This document shows, in pieces, positions 20,050 through 31,273 of a DNA stretch of 64,000 bases; within the stretch, counting starts at the first letter, position 1, and every line of letters starts with the position of its first letter. The stretch covers positions 92,136,253 through 92,200,252 of the forward strand of contig CM059579.1 in the NCBI GenBank assembly GCA_030386875.1, in the 5' to 3' direction. The DNA comes from Morinoia aosen. Its lineage: Eukaryota > Arthropoda > Malacostraca > Amphipoda > Talitridae. A program made the translations under genes and the position numbers. The notes beneath the pieces were generated by a model. The model was given only the letters and a program-made list of their open reading frames with translations, searched no databases and was not told where the DNA came from.

Positions 20050-22797
20050 TCACTGTCTCTTACTCCAGGCACGCACAAGAAACACTTTCATAGCCTCAGT
20101 GATACTCACATTACACTCCTGATCCAATCCAGCAAGACAGCTCATACCGCAATCATCTTCAGCACATCTGGCATTCCACTCATTCTCTCCATACTGCTCA
20201 GACACCACATTCATAATACTCTCTCTCTCTTGCTCATACCTACTACATTCCAGCACAAAATGCTCAATTGTTTCCTCTACTCCACTATTACACTGCTGAC
20301 ATAATCTGTTATTATTCTCATTCCATCTCCATGTACGTCTGTTCACACTCAATGACTTACATCTCACAGCAAACAAGAGTTGACTTCCAAAACTTCCATC
20401 ATAGAACAGCTCAAACTTAGGTGCTTTCTTTTTCATAAACCAGTTAAGTGTAGGCTTCCGCATCATGCTAAGCTTCCACTTATTCAATCCATACTCTTTT
20501 GTTTGTCTCTCAATCTCTTTCTTCCACCTCTTGCAGTCCCACTCAGGCCCTACACCTCCAACATTTATTAAACTCAAGTCATCCACAGGTCTCCCAATTC
20601 TAACATGAATAATCTTTTGCATACTGAGTTTCCTTGCATGCCCCCAACATACTTTCTCCCAATAGCTTACACTCAGATTCCATCCAAAGATTCGCCTTAC
20701 CCACCTGCTATTCTGCATTCTTCCAATTCTCACCTTATAATTCAGCACAGCTTTCATCATTCTTTCTGAAAATAGGCTCCACCCTAGGTCACCTCTAATG
20801 GCATCTATAGCTGTCCATTTCGGAGCACCCAATGCTACGCGTCCTACCTTATTTTGTATCACATCCAGCTTTTCGAAATCACTTCCATTCCAAGCAAGAG
20901 CACTCATACCATACATGACACTAGGTACAGCAACATACTTCCACATTCCTCTCACACATTCGTACTTGTTTGCTCTGTATCTGGCCACACTACCTAACCG
21001 TCCACTCCACTGCATTGCTTTAGCCACTTTCTCACCTTTAGTTCTAGTACATCCATCTTCACTTATCATACAACCTAGATATTTGTATTCTTTTGTTCTA
21101 CCTATTCTGATTTCTTCAATATTCCACAGTCGGTCTCTATCAGTCTCATCACTATTTATAACCATGACCTTACTTTTATCGGCACCAAAGTTCATCTTGA
21201 AATCTGTACTATATCCATTCACAATGTCAAGCATCCTTTGTAGTTCATGACCACATTCACTAACCACAACCACATCATTAGCATACAACAAACAGCTTAG
21301 TCTCTCATTACCAACTTTTAGTCCTAAACCACTCCCTCTCAGTCGAACTGCTAATTCTTCTGTGTACAATCCAAACAACAGGGGGGACAGAGTACAGCCC
21401 TGTCTCACTCCTCTAACACTCCTCACTTGCCCTGTTTCCAAATTTCCTAACCTGTAGATAGCACTTGTGTTCTCATACAGACTCTGTACAATGTTCACTA
21501 TTTTTCTGCTAAAACCAACTTTTCTCAAAATTTCAAACAGCCTAACCCGATCCACTCTGTCATACGCCTTTTCAATATCCAGGAATGCTAAATATACCTT
21601 CGTGTTATCCTTCTTCATTCGCTCAATTATTTCACTCATCACAAACAGATTATCCTCCCTCCATCTATCTTGCCTAAAACCATTCTGTTCTTCTCCCAGG
21701 ACTCCTAATTCCTCAACTAAATTTTTCATTCTCTCATTCAAAATACCACAAAAGATCTTACATACGGTGTCACCCAGTGCAATTGGTCTGTAATTTTTAA
21801 GTTCTTTCATACTCTTTTGTCCACCCTTATGCAACAGAACTACATTACACTTGTTCCAGTCATCCGGTACTCTTTCACTCTTCCATATCTAATCAAATAA
21901 ACATTTCAACATACTGACTACACTCTCTCCTCCACATTTATAGAACTCATATGGTATCTTATCAGGGCCACATGCCTTTCCATTTTTCACTTTCTTCAAA
22001 AAACTTACAATCTCTTCACAAGTGATTTCGTCTTCCATTTGCAGTTCGCGTTCATCAATCCGAAAATTTATTGGTTCATCACCTCTAACCTGCTCATTAA
22101 TTCCACCAATGTTCTCCCAGTATTCTTCAACTGCTTTCACCATTTGCATCCTATCTTGCACACTGCAACCATTGACTACTAATTCATCAACTTGAACTTC
22201 ACTACCTCTATCATTACCTTGTATAAACCTATACCAATCTTTTATTCCATCTGGACCTTTCTTTCTTAGATTTTCAACTTGGTGTCTCTCTTCTTTAACC
22301 CTAGCCTCATTGATCATTCTCTTTACTTTCTTCTGCTGGTCCTTGTACTCATTCCATACACTCTGCCATTCATCCTCAGTAATTCTGCGTCTTTCATACA
22401 TTTTCCTCATTCTGCGTTGTTTTTCATTTAAAGTCTTCCTTCTCGTTCGTTCTTCCTTTATCTCACTCGTAAACCACCTAGCATTCCCTGTACTTTTCCT
22501 GCATTTCATTCTACCGATCTTTTGCTCTGCCACATCATACAAGGTTCTTGCAATCTCCTTATTTAGGTCATTTACATTTCCACACCTGTTCCAGTTACAT
22601 CTACTCAATTCATTTCTAAATTCTTCCCAGTTTGCCATTTTAATACGCCAATTTTTTCTTACTCTGCTGGCCTTCTGCATTGACTCCTTTCCACCCCAAT
22701 TATATTCTAGTACAAGCATTTTATGGTCACTATCAATATCAAAATCATCTTCATCTACAAACATTTCTCTGACATATATTCTTGCTCTACTATTCAC
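20050..22797 (-). pseudogene. LINE-C copy 1 ORF2, reverse transcriptase part
   Basis: Holds the end of the endonuclease (VDEDDFDIDSDHKMLVLEY), the linker, and the reverse transcriptase (NYRPIALGDTVCK, FLDIEKAYDRVDR, GVRQGCTLSPLLF). The active-site box reads YANDV in place of YADDV. It also holds the C-terminal zinc motif CQQCNSGVEETIEHFVLEC. A TAG at 21889-21891 replaces the GAG found in copy 2. The changed YADD box alone would be expected to kill polymerase activity. Confidence 0.9.
22790..22797. repeat. Target duplication of the 5.9-kb hAT, left copy
   Basis: CTATTCAC, repeated exactly at 28718-28725. Eight bases is the hAT rule. Confidence 0.95.
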
Positions 22798-22804
22798 CAG
22801 GGTT

Positions 22805-23045
22805 GCGGAGTCGGAGTCGGAGTCGGGAGTCGGAGTCGCCGGAGTCGGATGTTTTAGGGTGGAGTCGGAGTCGGAGTCGCTTCTCTGAAGTGTGGTGGAG
22901 TCGGAGTCGGAGTCGGAGTCGCTATTCTGAAGTGTGATGGAGTCGGAGTCGGAGTCGGAGTCGCTTTTCCGAATGTGGTGGAGTCGGAGTCGGAGTCGGA
23001 GTCGTTCATTCGGATGTGGTAGAGTCGTGGTTGGAGTCGCTCTTT
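22805..23045. repeat. GGAGTC-rich subterminal array, left
   Basis: About four units of 45-50 bp, each a run of GGAGTCGGAGTCGGAGTCG followed by a spacer such as CTTCTCTGAAGTGTGGT. It is continuous with the left inverted end. The arrangement fits clustered transposase-binding sites of hAT elements, though that role is inferred. Confidence 0.92.
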
Positions 23046-24642
23046 TTTGGTGTCTTCGATTCTAATTTTTGCTAAATATTATTTATAATTCTTTAAAACT
23101 AAAAATAAACCAAAACAGAGTTAGAATGCTTTGCTGAAAAATCTTAAAAATACTCAATGTTTTTGTTGATTGTTTTGTTCTAAGTTTGAAACAGCGTATT
23201 TATTCCTATCACCTAATATCGTCATGTTATCTAGTCATTGAGGGTTTGCACAGATATATATGAGAAACCTACGAGTGCGAAATATAATTTTTGTACCCAG
23301 CATTGATGCATATTTTGTAGTTACAAGCAGGAATTAGTAATTGAAAGCGTCGCATATTCATTCTGTATATTTCTGTTTTATTCATTTTTCCTTCAATTAA
23401 TACATAGGAACTGGAAAATAGTATTAAATGTGTTGCAAGTTACTTGTAGAACATTTCAGCTGATGCAATACATTGTACTCACATAAAAAGTGGTAACTCT
23501 GTATGCTCAAAATGATGCATTGATTGATAATGATCATAAACATTTCTAGTCTTTAGGTTATGATTCATTGCCAATGAGTAGTCTTTGCCGAAACCTGAAG
23601 CTATGGTCTAGTGCACAAAGACTTCTAGTTTTCAAGTCTTGTTATCAAAATTGATATGGATTCTGTGTTTTTAAGTCAAGTTAGCATGTATTAATAATAA
23701 AAATTTATGCTCATTTCTCAAGTTATTCCTTGAATGTAATTTGGTTCTTTCAGAGTTATATTGTATTTCACTATATCATCATCATGTTTAATTTTTATCT
23801 TCGTATCACTCCTCAGTTTCTAAGCAAGCATACGCTGAAATGGAGAATATTATAATTATCTTGATACATTTTTAAAAACTGAAATAGTATTCGTTTTGTA
23901 GCATTATATAATTAATTACTTCTTGTTAAGGAAGATTTGGAAATGTTGTAAGGTTATCTATATCGGCATTGAGACACTTGAAAAAAATTAAAATACAATG
24001 TAAACGAGCTGCAATGAAAATAATTACACACACCAGCAAAAACTTCACTTACAGTCACACACACACATTGTAACTGAAAACAATGGACTATCTCAGCTGC
24101 AATGGTTTTTGCATTTATGCGATAGTACAAATTCTCTTGCTGGAAACGTTTCAAACTGCTCCAAAAAACACGAAATGAGAAGAACCAGGGCGTTTATTAA
24201 AATAACAAAGTGTCCAATACAAAGTAAAAAGTTAGACGAAAATAAGAGATAGTATCATATTACACGCAAAGAAGCTAGAAGTGACTTTTATTCGTAAAAA
24301 AACGTTCCGAAAACGTCAGAACCCTGCGATGAAAGCAGAACAACTTTTGCTTATTATATATAGCTGAAATGTAACAGAGTTGAGCAATAATATGACACCT
24401 TTTCTGCATTGTTACCCTGCATAGTGTAGGTACAGAGAAGAAAAGGCAGTGTGCAAGTCTGGCCTACCTTATCTACACGTATACATAATTTTGGGGATTT
24501 GAAGCATAGTCATTGAATTAACTATTATAATTTCACTGAATTAGTGCATACTTAGTAATAAAAAACTGTTGATACATATCTATGCTTCTCAGTGTAGACA
24601 ATGCCTACATTACCTACTCAGAAAACACTTGTCAGTAATATA
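23046..24642. other. Non-coding interior of the 5.9-kb hAT
   Basis: AT-rich, no supported coding sequence. A short TGTGTG/ACACAC run lies near 24050-24070. Confidence 0.6.
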
Positions 24643-25266
24643 CAAGGTGTTTCAGATTCAGAATAAGAGGCAAAAAATTGCACACCAACTAGAAGATATC
24701 CAAATGAAAACTTTTTCTTCTATAAAATTTTCCGAAGAAAGAGACATTGAGTTGGCAGTTTATTGTTTTAAAGGGTGAAATTTAATGAATAAACTACTCG
24801 CAATATTTATTTTGAATTTACGTTGATCGGGAGAAATGTGCTAGTTGCAAGACCTCCTAGATCTTCTGACATGACTCCACTCGATTTCAATTTTTTGGGA
24901 CACGTGAAGAGCCTTGTCTATGCTACACCCATTGAGTCTGAGGAAGATCTTGTGGCCAGAATTGCAGTGACTGCAGGTGAGATACCTTAAATGCCAGACG
25001 TGTTTCCTAATATTCGGCAGCCGTTAAGGCCAACATTCGAAAAGTGCATAGATGTAGGGGGAACACATTTTGAAAAATTTTGTAAAGTAAATTCAGAATC
25101 AATATCGCGAGTAATTGTGCCTTTAAATTTCAGCCTTAAAAACAATAAACACCCAATACCTCCCAACCCCGATTTTTTGGGGGAGAATTTCATAGGACAA
25201 AAAGTGTTTATTTGGCCATTTTCTACTTGATGTGCAATTTTGTACCTCGTGTTCTGAAACACTCAG
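24643..25266 (+). mobile_element. Internally deleted Tc1/mariner-like element
   Basis: TA flanks (24641-24642 and 25267-25268) surround inverted ends CAAGGTGTTTCAGA and CTGAGTGTTTCAGA, with matching AAAATTGCACA blocks further in. At 624 bp it is a deletion derivative that keeps only the last third of a transposase gene. It sits inside the 5.9-kb hAT. Confidence 0.82.
24846..25085 (+). pseudogene. Relic C-terminus of a Tc1/mariner-like transposase
   Basis: The frame reads RPPRSSDMTPLDFNFLGHVK, then SLVYATPIESEEDLVARI, a TAA at about 24988-24990, then MPDVFPNIRQPLRPTFEKC and GGTHFEKF. This is the end of a DDD/E transposase: the PRS-D-TPLDF box carries the third catalytic Asp, and the cysteine and GG-HFE tail is typical of this insect family. 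The first two catalytic residues are gone. Confidence 0.85.
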
Positions 25267-25271
25267 TATAC

Positions 25272-25445
25272 ATAATTGTGTACACGACTCGTCAAATGAC
25301 AGGATTCGATATTGTCTGTATAGAAATCTTCCAGATGTGGACCATAAAGAAATATTTCCATCCTAATAGCACCTGCGATTAAAATATTCTGATACTTGTG
25401 CACCGGTGAAACTCGCATCACAGGTACAGTAGTTAAGTATTTTAA
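25272..25445 (-). repeat. Inverted pair with 27655-27812
   Basis: The complement of this stretch matches 27655-27812 at roughly 70 percent by eye, sharing AGTGCACAAGTA-type words, ATTTTAATCGC and CATGTACAC-type words. The arms are about 2.2 kb apart and enclose the element at 26511-27284. It is probably the remains of an older element with long inverted ends inside the hAT. Confidence 0.65.
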
Positions 25446-26510
25446 GAGCGTGAAAGGGAGACAGATCAACCAACAAAGACGGACAGCCAATTTTGTTTGT
25501 TCAATGAAATTTCCTGTTGAATATTTTCCGTATTTCTGATGGCGGCTTTGTGGAAGAAAAAGTTTTCTTCAGTTGGCCTCTCTTAGTTCACTGACAAAAA
25601 TTTGAAACTGATGAAATGAGATCTTTTCGTTCGTTGTTTTTTGTTTTGCAGCTGCACCTTTTCTTTTCGATTTTTGTGTTTAAATTTAACTTTCTATAAT
25701 TAAGCATGTTTGCACTTCTAGCAGACCTGCATTAACCTTAAATAGCTTTAATTAAAATTACTTGTTACGCTTTGGCGTTCACTCATTAAATTATCTTTGA
25801 GCTTGTTCTGCTTGGGCAGCATGTCGTCCTTTTAATAAAAGTGGGTCTGGTACCTCTAACTTATTTCTCTTGCGTAAAAAGTAGTCTCTTTCTGCGACTT
25901 GAACTCCTCGACACGGCTTTTGCAGCGTCTTGAATAGGCACTTACTATTCAAGGTGATTAATTGTCAATTAATTGTTAAAATCTTAGTGCTATATGCAAC
26001 CTTACAATAAGATACAATATTCAGCTAGTCGGCGACCAGACATCTTAAAACTCTGTTTCTATCTACTCAGAACGCCACTAAATCTTCCTACCGGAGTACC
26101 GTACTGATGACCGGCCGCGTCCATTGGGTGTCTTCTATTTTTAGCGCGTATCGTTTTAAAAACTAACCTTACGTTAAAGAAGATCTTCGGTCTCTATTTT
26201 AAAGGAATTTAATAGTAAAAGTATTACAGAGGACGCTGCTGAGCGTACTGTTGGAATCCTCAAGATCTGCATATTATGGATACGGTTTCTCTTTTTGCGC
26301 AGGAGAAAAGGGAAACGACTTGCTGATGTTCCCTTGAAGTTCTTCTGTATTTGAAATGAATGTTCGAGCAGTTGCTCTTAAGTTTCAAATCCTAAAACTC
26401 CATTGTATTAACATAGGAGAGATTACGCTCACGAAATAGCTAAACCTATTTATTAATTTGTTCAAAGGAGACACTTGACCATTTATTGTATATGAACAAT
26501 CAATACTATA
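25446..26510. other. Non-coding interior of the 5.9-kb hAT
   Basis: No protein recognised. A splice-acceptor-like TTTTGTTTTGCAG occurs near 25638-25650, but no coding exon could be supported next to it. Confidence 0.55.
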
Positions 26511-27284
26511 CCGGGTGTCCCACAAAAAATGTCCCGGACTTTTTAATTGATAATATCTCCGCTTTAAATTAACATATTTTAATTGTCTTTTATTTACAAT
26601 TTAGTCAATTTTGTTTCCTTTCGAAATAATTTAAGTTTTTGAAAATCAGTTGAATAAACTTTAAGATGATCGATTTACTGAAAGGGGTAGAAAAATTGTT
26701 CAAAGGGAAAGTTTTAAAAACAACACTGGTGTTCTTCTTCATTCCTCAATACCTACTGTTAAGAATAATTTCATAACGATGTATCGTACATACAACTAAG
26801 TATTTAAACCCTCTGAGAGGTTTCAAGTTTCAAGTGTTCTCAATAATAGTGTTTCAAGCACTGATAAGAAACGGTGGAATAATGGGTAAAACTCTTCGTT
26901 CAATGGTGGCAAGAAGTAATACTTGCCTTGAGAGAAATGGAGGGTATGTCGTTGGATACTGAAATTACCTCATTTATTTAAACGTTATATAAGGTAATGA
27001 TTTGTTACTCCTTAAAATTTTTGTGTGTTCAGTTGTATGGAAACTACAAAAAAAGGAAGAATATCAATATTGTTTTAAAACTTTTCCTCTGAACAATTAA
27101 TTTTTCTGCTCGTTTCAGTAAATTGGACATTGTACAGTGGTTATTCAACCGATTTTCAAAAATTTAAATTATTCGAAAAGGAAACAAAATTTACTACATT
27201 GTGAAAAAAGGCGATCAAAATATGTTAATTTAAAGCTGAGATATAATTAATTAAAAATCGGGGACATTTTTATAGGACACCCGG
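26511..27284. mobile_element. TA-flanked MITE with long inverted repeats
   Basis: The ends CCGGGTGTCC are inverted and flanked by TATA (26507-26510 and 27285-27288). The inverted similarity continues about 180 bp inward with words such as AACATATTTTAATTG and GTTTCCTTTCGAA on the left and complementary words on the right. It is 774 bp with no coding capacity. Probably Tc1/mariner superfamily, judged only from the TA target and tip. Confidence 0.82.
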
Positions 27285-27654
27285 TATAAAAAGAAGCCAG
27301 GTGTCCGTCAATGATATGTATATGGTCTCGTGCGTAATTTCTCCTATCTCATTACAATGGGAATCTGCTTGCTTGGACAGTATCATAAATACCATCGAAA
27401 TATGAAAAACCTGGCATCTGCTCACTTATGTTTATAAGTAAAAAACATTGCGTGAAAATCGAATCGACTGTCAAGAAAATGCGACTCATCGCATTTAAAT
27501 TTCAAAGGCATTTAAATGCTTAAAAGGTATGGCAAATTTTTTAAAAACCTCTTGCGAACAATAATTTAAATTACAATTCAGGTAGGTATTATGTTATACA
27601 ATTTGCTTTGTTGTTGTGTGCGTTTGTGACGTTTTTAAATATGCTTAATGACCG

Positions 27655-27812
27655 TATCTGTGATACGAGTTTTACCAGTGCACAAGTACGAGAATACTGT
27701 ATTTTAATCGCGGGTACTATTTCAATGGATATATTTGTTTGCCATTTTTATCTTGAGATTTTTTTAAAACGATACCATTGGATCCCGTCATTTTTGACCA
27801 ATCATGTACACT
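27655..27812 (+). repeat. Inverted pair with 25272-25445
   Basis: See the partner arm. It contains ACGAGTTTTACCAGTGCACA and ends near CATGTACACTAG. Confidence 0.65.
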
Positions 27813-28138
27813 AGTAACTTGATTATTAACAATCTGTAGTCAATTTAAAAGTCGCTTGCTAATAAAGAATATAATGAACATATGCACAGGTTTCAACACC
27901 TGCAACCGTTTACTACTAAGAATGAGTGTCGTGTGTTTATTTATACGTTTTGTGTCACGCTGTTAAGAATAATTGATGGGAAAAAAATAGCACTGGCGGT
28001 CTTGGTTCCAGTTCACGGTCAATTAATACACTCATTTTCGTTGTGCAATAGCTCTGTAATAAGTCATTTTCATCACAATTAGAGCAATCCAGAGCCTTAT
28101 ATACTCAAGTTTGTATCGTGAATACCGAGTTCGGCGGG

Positions 28139-28215
28139 GTATTGCATATTGAAATATGCTGTATTGTATATTACAATATACTGTATTGCAATGTACTGTA
28201 TTGCATATTACAATA
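28139..28215. repeat. AT-rich repeat of TGTATTGCATATTACAATAT-type units
   Basis: Three to four imperfect units of about 20-25 bp with internal dyad symmetry (ATTGTATATTACAATATAC). A simple-repeat tract in the hAT interior. Confidence 0.75.
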
Positions 28216-28495
28216 TACATACACAAGTTCGCAGTTGCTTTCAGTAATGCTGAATTTCTGTATTTTGGATACGACACGATGGCTATAACTACTTCTCTTG
28301 CGGCTCAAAAATGCTGTGTTCTGAGTGTTTATTACTCTTATAAGAAAATTAAGGTACCTTTGGAATAAGCTGAAAGCATGGAAACTCCACTCAAACGAAA
28401 ATTTGTTGAAGAAAGGTATTGAATCTTGTCATTTTTACGGTCTGAGTACACTAGTTAAGAAATAAAATATTCATCTTATAAATTATGAATAGGTG

Positions 28496-28690
28496 AAGTT
28501 GGAGTCACAAAATTGTGAATAGGCGGAGTCGGTGTTGGAGTCGCCAAATTCTGGAGAAATGGAGTCGGAGTCGGAGTCGCCAAATTCTGAAAAGGTGGAG
28601 TCGGAGTCGGAGTCGCCAAATTCTGAAAAGGTGGAGTCGGAGTCGGAGTCGGAGTCGCCAAATTCTGGAAAGGTGGAGTCGGAGTCGCAA
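28496..28690. repeat. GGAGTC-rich subterminal array, right
   Basis: Units of about 40 bp: GGTGGAGTCGGAGTCGGAGT followed by CGCCAAATTCTGAAAA. The units run in the same direction as those of the left array, although the tips of the element are inverted. Frames over this array read Pro-Thr repeats and are not genes. Confidence 0.92.
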
Positions 28691-28717
28691 ATTTATTCCA
28701 CCGACTCCGCAACCCTG

Positions 28718-29393
28718 CTATTCACTATCATATAATCAATTGCAGTTTTACATTTCCTGCTTTGCCATGTATGCAAGTCATTTCCTATTGTTACATTCAG
28801 GTTCTCAAGTTCATTCTCATCTCAGAAATCAATCAATTTTTATCCATTTGCATTCACAGGCTCACCAAGTATACCAACATGGCCATTCATATCACCCATC
28901 ACAATCAGAGGGCATCTGCAATGCTCTTGCACAATTCTTGTTAATATTTCATACTTTTTTACATTCTCTTGATGAGCTAAAATGCCATCAGTTGTCATAT
29001 AGCATACAACCACAATAACACATTCTCTGGCATGCATTCTTTCACACTTTATTACTACAGATCTTCACTCTCAGGTTCATTTCCAACAGGAATTTCTTCC
29101 AATTTCCAATTTAGAGCATTTTTTACAATGAGACCAACTCCACCACCTCTTTTTTGCCAACTTACACGCCCTTTTCCAATCATATAGTACTAACTCTCCT
29201 TACATTTTAAACTGACTCTATCACGTATTTGGGTCTCTACTACACCAACACAATCCAAATCTCCATTCTCAAATTCTGCTACAAGGTCATTTAACTTTCC
29301 TGCATTCCATCCACGCACATTTATACATCCAAACCTTACAACACTATTGGACAATTCACGACATTTTTCATTTTTTCTCTGACAGCTTTCCAT
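28718..29393 (-). pseudogene. LINE-C copy 1 ORF2, endonuclease part
   Basis: Starts MESCQRKNEKC at 29393, immediately after the ORF1 stop (TGA then ATG, no gap). The endonuclease motifs are present (CINVRGWN, VGVVETQ, VMGDMNGH). Against copy 2 it has a TAG at 29190-29192 (AGG in copy 2), a one-base loss near 29059, a TAA at 28840-28842 (CAA in copy 2) and a TGA at 28822-28824 (TGT in copy 2). It is interrupted by the hAT at 28717. Confidence 0.9.
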
Positions 29394-30569
29394 TCATCCA
29401 GTTCCACCTTCCATTACAATATGAGTACACCCAATCCACTGGATGTATCTCCTGGAGAGTTTCATCTCACCTTCTTGAGTAAGGTGTACTCCATCTCCAC
29501 GAAAACATCCACTCTGGATCAGGTTATCCATATCAAGGAAGCTGGAACCCATTTCACGCTTTCTCATACTCTCAGCTTTCATACTCATAATCCTGTCATG
29601 CACTTTCCTATTCACCTCCTTTGGCACCCTTTCATACTCCTCACCACATGCAGGCCTTCTCAGCAGGCTGGTCACAGCCACTCTTACATTCTTCTTTCGC
29701 GCCCTTTCAACAACATTCATAATTGCATTCACCGTATGCTCTCTCCCACATTCAAGCAATCCATTGCCACCTCCTTGCAGTACAACCATCCCTTCATCCA
29801 TTCCATCTATCACTTCCTCAGCATGCCTACAAATCTCTTTCACTCCCTTTCCTCTCATGCTCGTACATCCACTACTGTCAGTCATTCTCACAAACCTATC
29901 CACATTCTTCACCATGCTGTCACCACATATTCTAATCGTAGGTCTCACTCTCCCTTTCATACTACTCTTTCGTTCAACTCTTCCACTCACATCAATCTTT
30001 CCATCCATCTTCCTTTCATTCACTTCCACTACAGGCGCCTGCACCTCATGTGGCATATCAACAGGTTGCTCCTTCACTCTCTTCCCATTCGTGCTTCTTT
30101 CATCATGCTAATTCATCCTTCTACTCTCATCTGGCACATTTGCACCACCATTCACTTCATTTATTGCATTCACACTCCTTGCACCATCATCCACTTCAGT
30201 TGCACTCCTTGCACCCTCATCCACTTCATCTGCACTCCTTGCACCACCACCATTTACCTCTTCATTCACTGCATTTGCACCATTCTCATTCTTTCCTTCA
30301 TTCAACTTCCTTTCATCCTTCAAGTCAGCCTCTAAAGCAACCATCAGAATTGTCAATCTCTCAACCTCCTCTTCCAACTTCTTTCTCTCGTCATTCAAAC
30401 ATTTCCAGCACGTAAACACAAGATCATTCAACTTCCTCCGACTCATCTCTCTCAAACCTTTGCATGCATCTATATCTACCCACTCTTTACAAGCCATGCA
30501 CTCAATCTCCTCATCCATTCCACTTGCACCTCCCTTCCTACAACCAGTCCTATTTCTTGCCATCCTCAA
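29394..30569 (-). pseudogene. LINE-C ORF1: PHD-like zinc finger, coiled coil and SGNH esterase-like domain
   Basis: About 391 codons with one in-frame TAG at 30108-30110. Residues about 18-60 hold a PHD-like Cys cluster (ECMACKEWVDIDACKGL, VFTCWKC). A charged coiled coil follows (ERKKLEEEVERL and on), then a low-complexity linker. The second half is an SGNH-hydrolase or esterase-like domain: GDS in ICGDSMVKNVDRF, the Gly/Asn block VVLQGGGNG, and the catalytic Asp/His block GDGVHLTQEG near the end. PHD and esterase domains are known from ORF1 of CR1/L2-group LINEs. The stop TGA is followed directly by the ORF2 ATG. Confidence 0.88.
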
Positions 30570-31052
30570 ACACAGACTTCTATCTCAGTACAAATTTCAC
30601 AGGCAGAAGAAGTCTTCACTCACCAAATAAACTGAAAATCAAGTTATCAAACAAAAAGAAACAAAAACGTTTCCTACTACTCACAGTCACTCTCTACAAC
30701 GTCACACACTATACTCTTTATATGCAAAGAAGCTTAACTACCAGTCAAAAACACCTCAGTCAAAAATTGCAAGTCACCACACCAAACTCCAATGCTCAGT
30801 CTCAACTCTCACGCAACAAAAAAACTACTCTCACGAGCACTCCATACAAAGTCACACACTGTACCCACGTGAATATACAAACTATACCATTTTCCACCAA
30901 CTTCACTTTAATTCACCACAATATTCGTCGGAGGACCAGAAACACGTGCACACCGCTCGGAACAACAAGCTTAGAAAAGCAATCCTGCTTCCAACTTGCT
31001 GAATGTAAATGAACTACGGAGTGCGGAGAAGTTTCTTTGCATAAAAAGTGCA
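30570..31052 (-). other. LINE-C copy 1 5' region
   Basis: Non-coding sequence upstream of ORF1, unique to copy 1 in this window. It ends at a junction with copy 2 marked by three short repeats of GTGCATAAAA-type sequence at about 31036-31064. Confidence 0.65.
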
Positions 31053-31273
31053 TAAAAGAAGAAGTGCATAAAAGGATTATGAGTATGAAAGCTGAGAGTA
31101 TGAGAAAGCGTGAAATGGGTTCCAGCTTCCTTGATATGGATAACCTGATCCAGAGTGGGTGTTTTCGTGGAGATGGAGTCCATCTTACTCAAGAAGGTGA
31201 GATGAAACTCTCCAGGAGATACATCCGGTGGATTGGGTGTACTCATATTGTAATGGAAGGTGGAACTGGATGA
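31053..31273 (+). pseudogene. LINE-C copy 2 ORF1, last 73 codons
   Basis: The end of the esterase-like domain, including GCFRGDGVHLTQEGEMKLSR with the Asp and His of the catalytic block. It is cut at its 5' side by truncation and ends TGA directly before the ORF2 ATG. Confidence 0.85.

Larger units (their letters stand above)
22798..28717. mobile_element. hAT-type element, 5.9 kb, non-autonomous, with GGAGTC arrays at both ends
   Basis: The inverted ends CAGGGTTGCGGAGTCGG are perfect over 17 bp (22798-22814 and 28701-28717). An 8-bp duplication CTATTCAC lies on both sides. CAGGGTTG is a classic hAT tip. The uninterrupted LINE-C copy 2 shows the empty site. Arrays of GGAGTCGGAGTCG units lie just inside both ends in the same orientation. 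No hAT transposase can be read inside. The interior is AT-rich non-coding DNA plus two smaller TA-flanked elements (24643-25266 and 26511-27284) and an inverted pair. It must have been moved by a transposase made elsewhere. Confidence 0.93.
19798..31052 (-). mobile_element. LINE-C copy 1, near full length, split by a hAT
   Basis: A minus-strand LINE with a 3' tail of CTTGAA (TTCAAG on its own strand) hexamers at 19799-19822, a 3' UTR to 20049, ORF2 at 20050-29393 (interrupted by the hAT at 22798-28717), ORF1 at 29394-30569 and a 5' region to about 31052. The matching protein in copy 2 is about 98 percent identical by eye, so both are young relatives. Copy 1 carries several stops and a frameshift, while copy 2 has an intact ORF2. 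Confidence 0.88.

Noticed and set aside
25620-26500. A possible host exon, suggested by a TTTTGTTTTGCAG acceptor-like site
   Set aside because: No open frame with coding character follows and no donor pairs with it.
28476-29018. Pro-Thr and Arg-Ser repeat proteins over the GGAGTC array
   Set aside because: They are translations of the hexamer repeat in several frames and run into LINE-C antisense sequence.
29421-30415. Long plus-strand frames rich in His, Ser and Leu (up to 304 codons)
   Set aside because: They are antisense shadows of LINE-C ORF1, which has matching domains on the minus strand.
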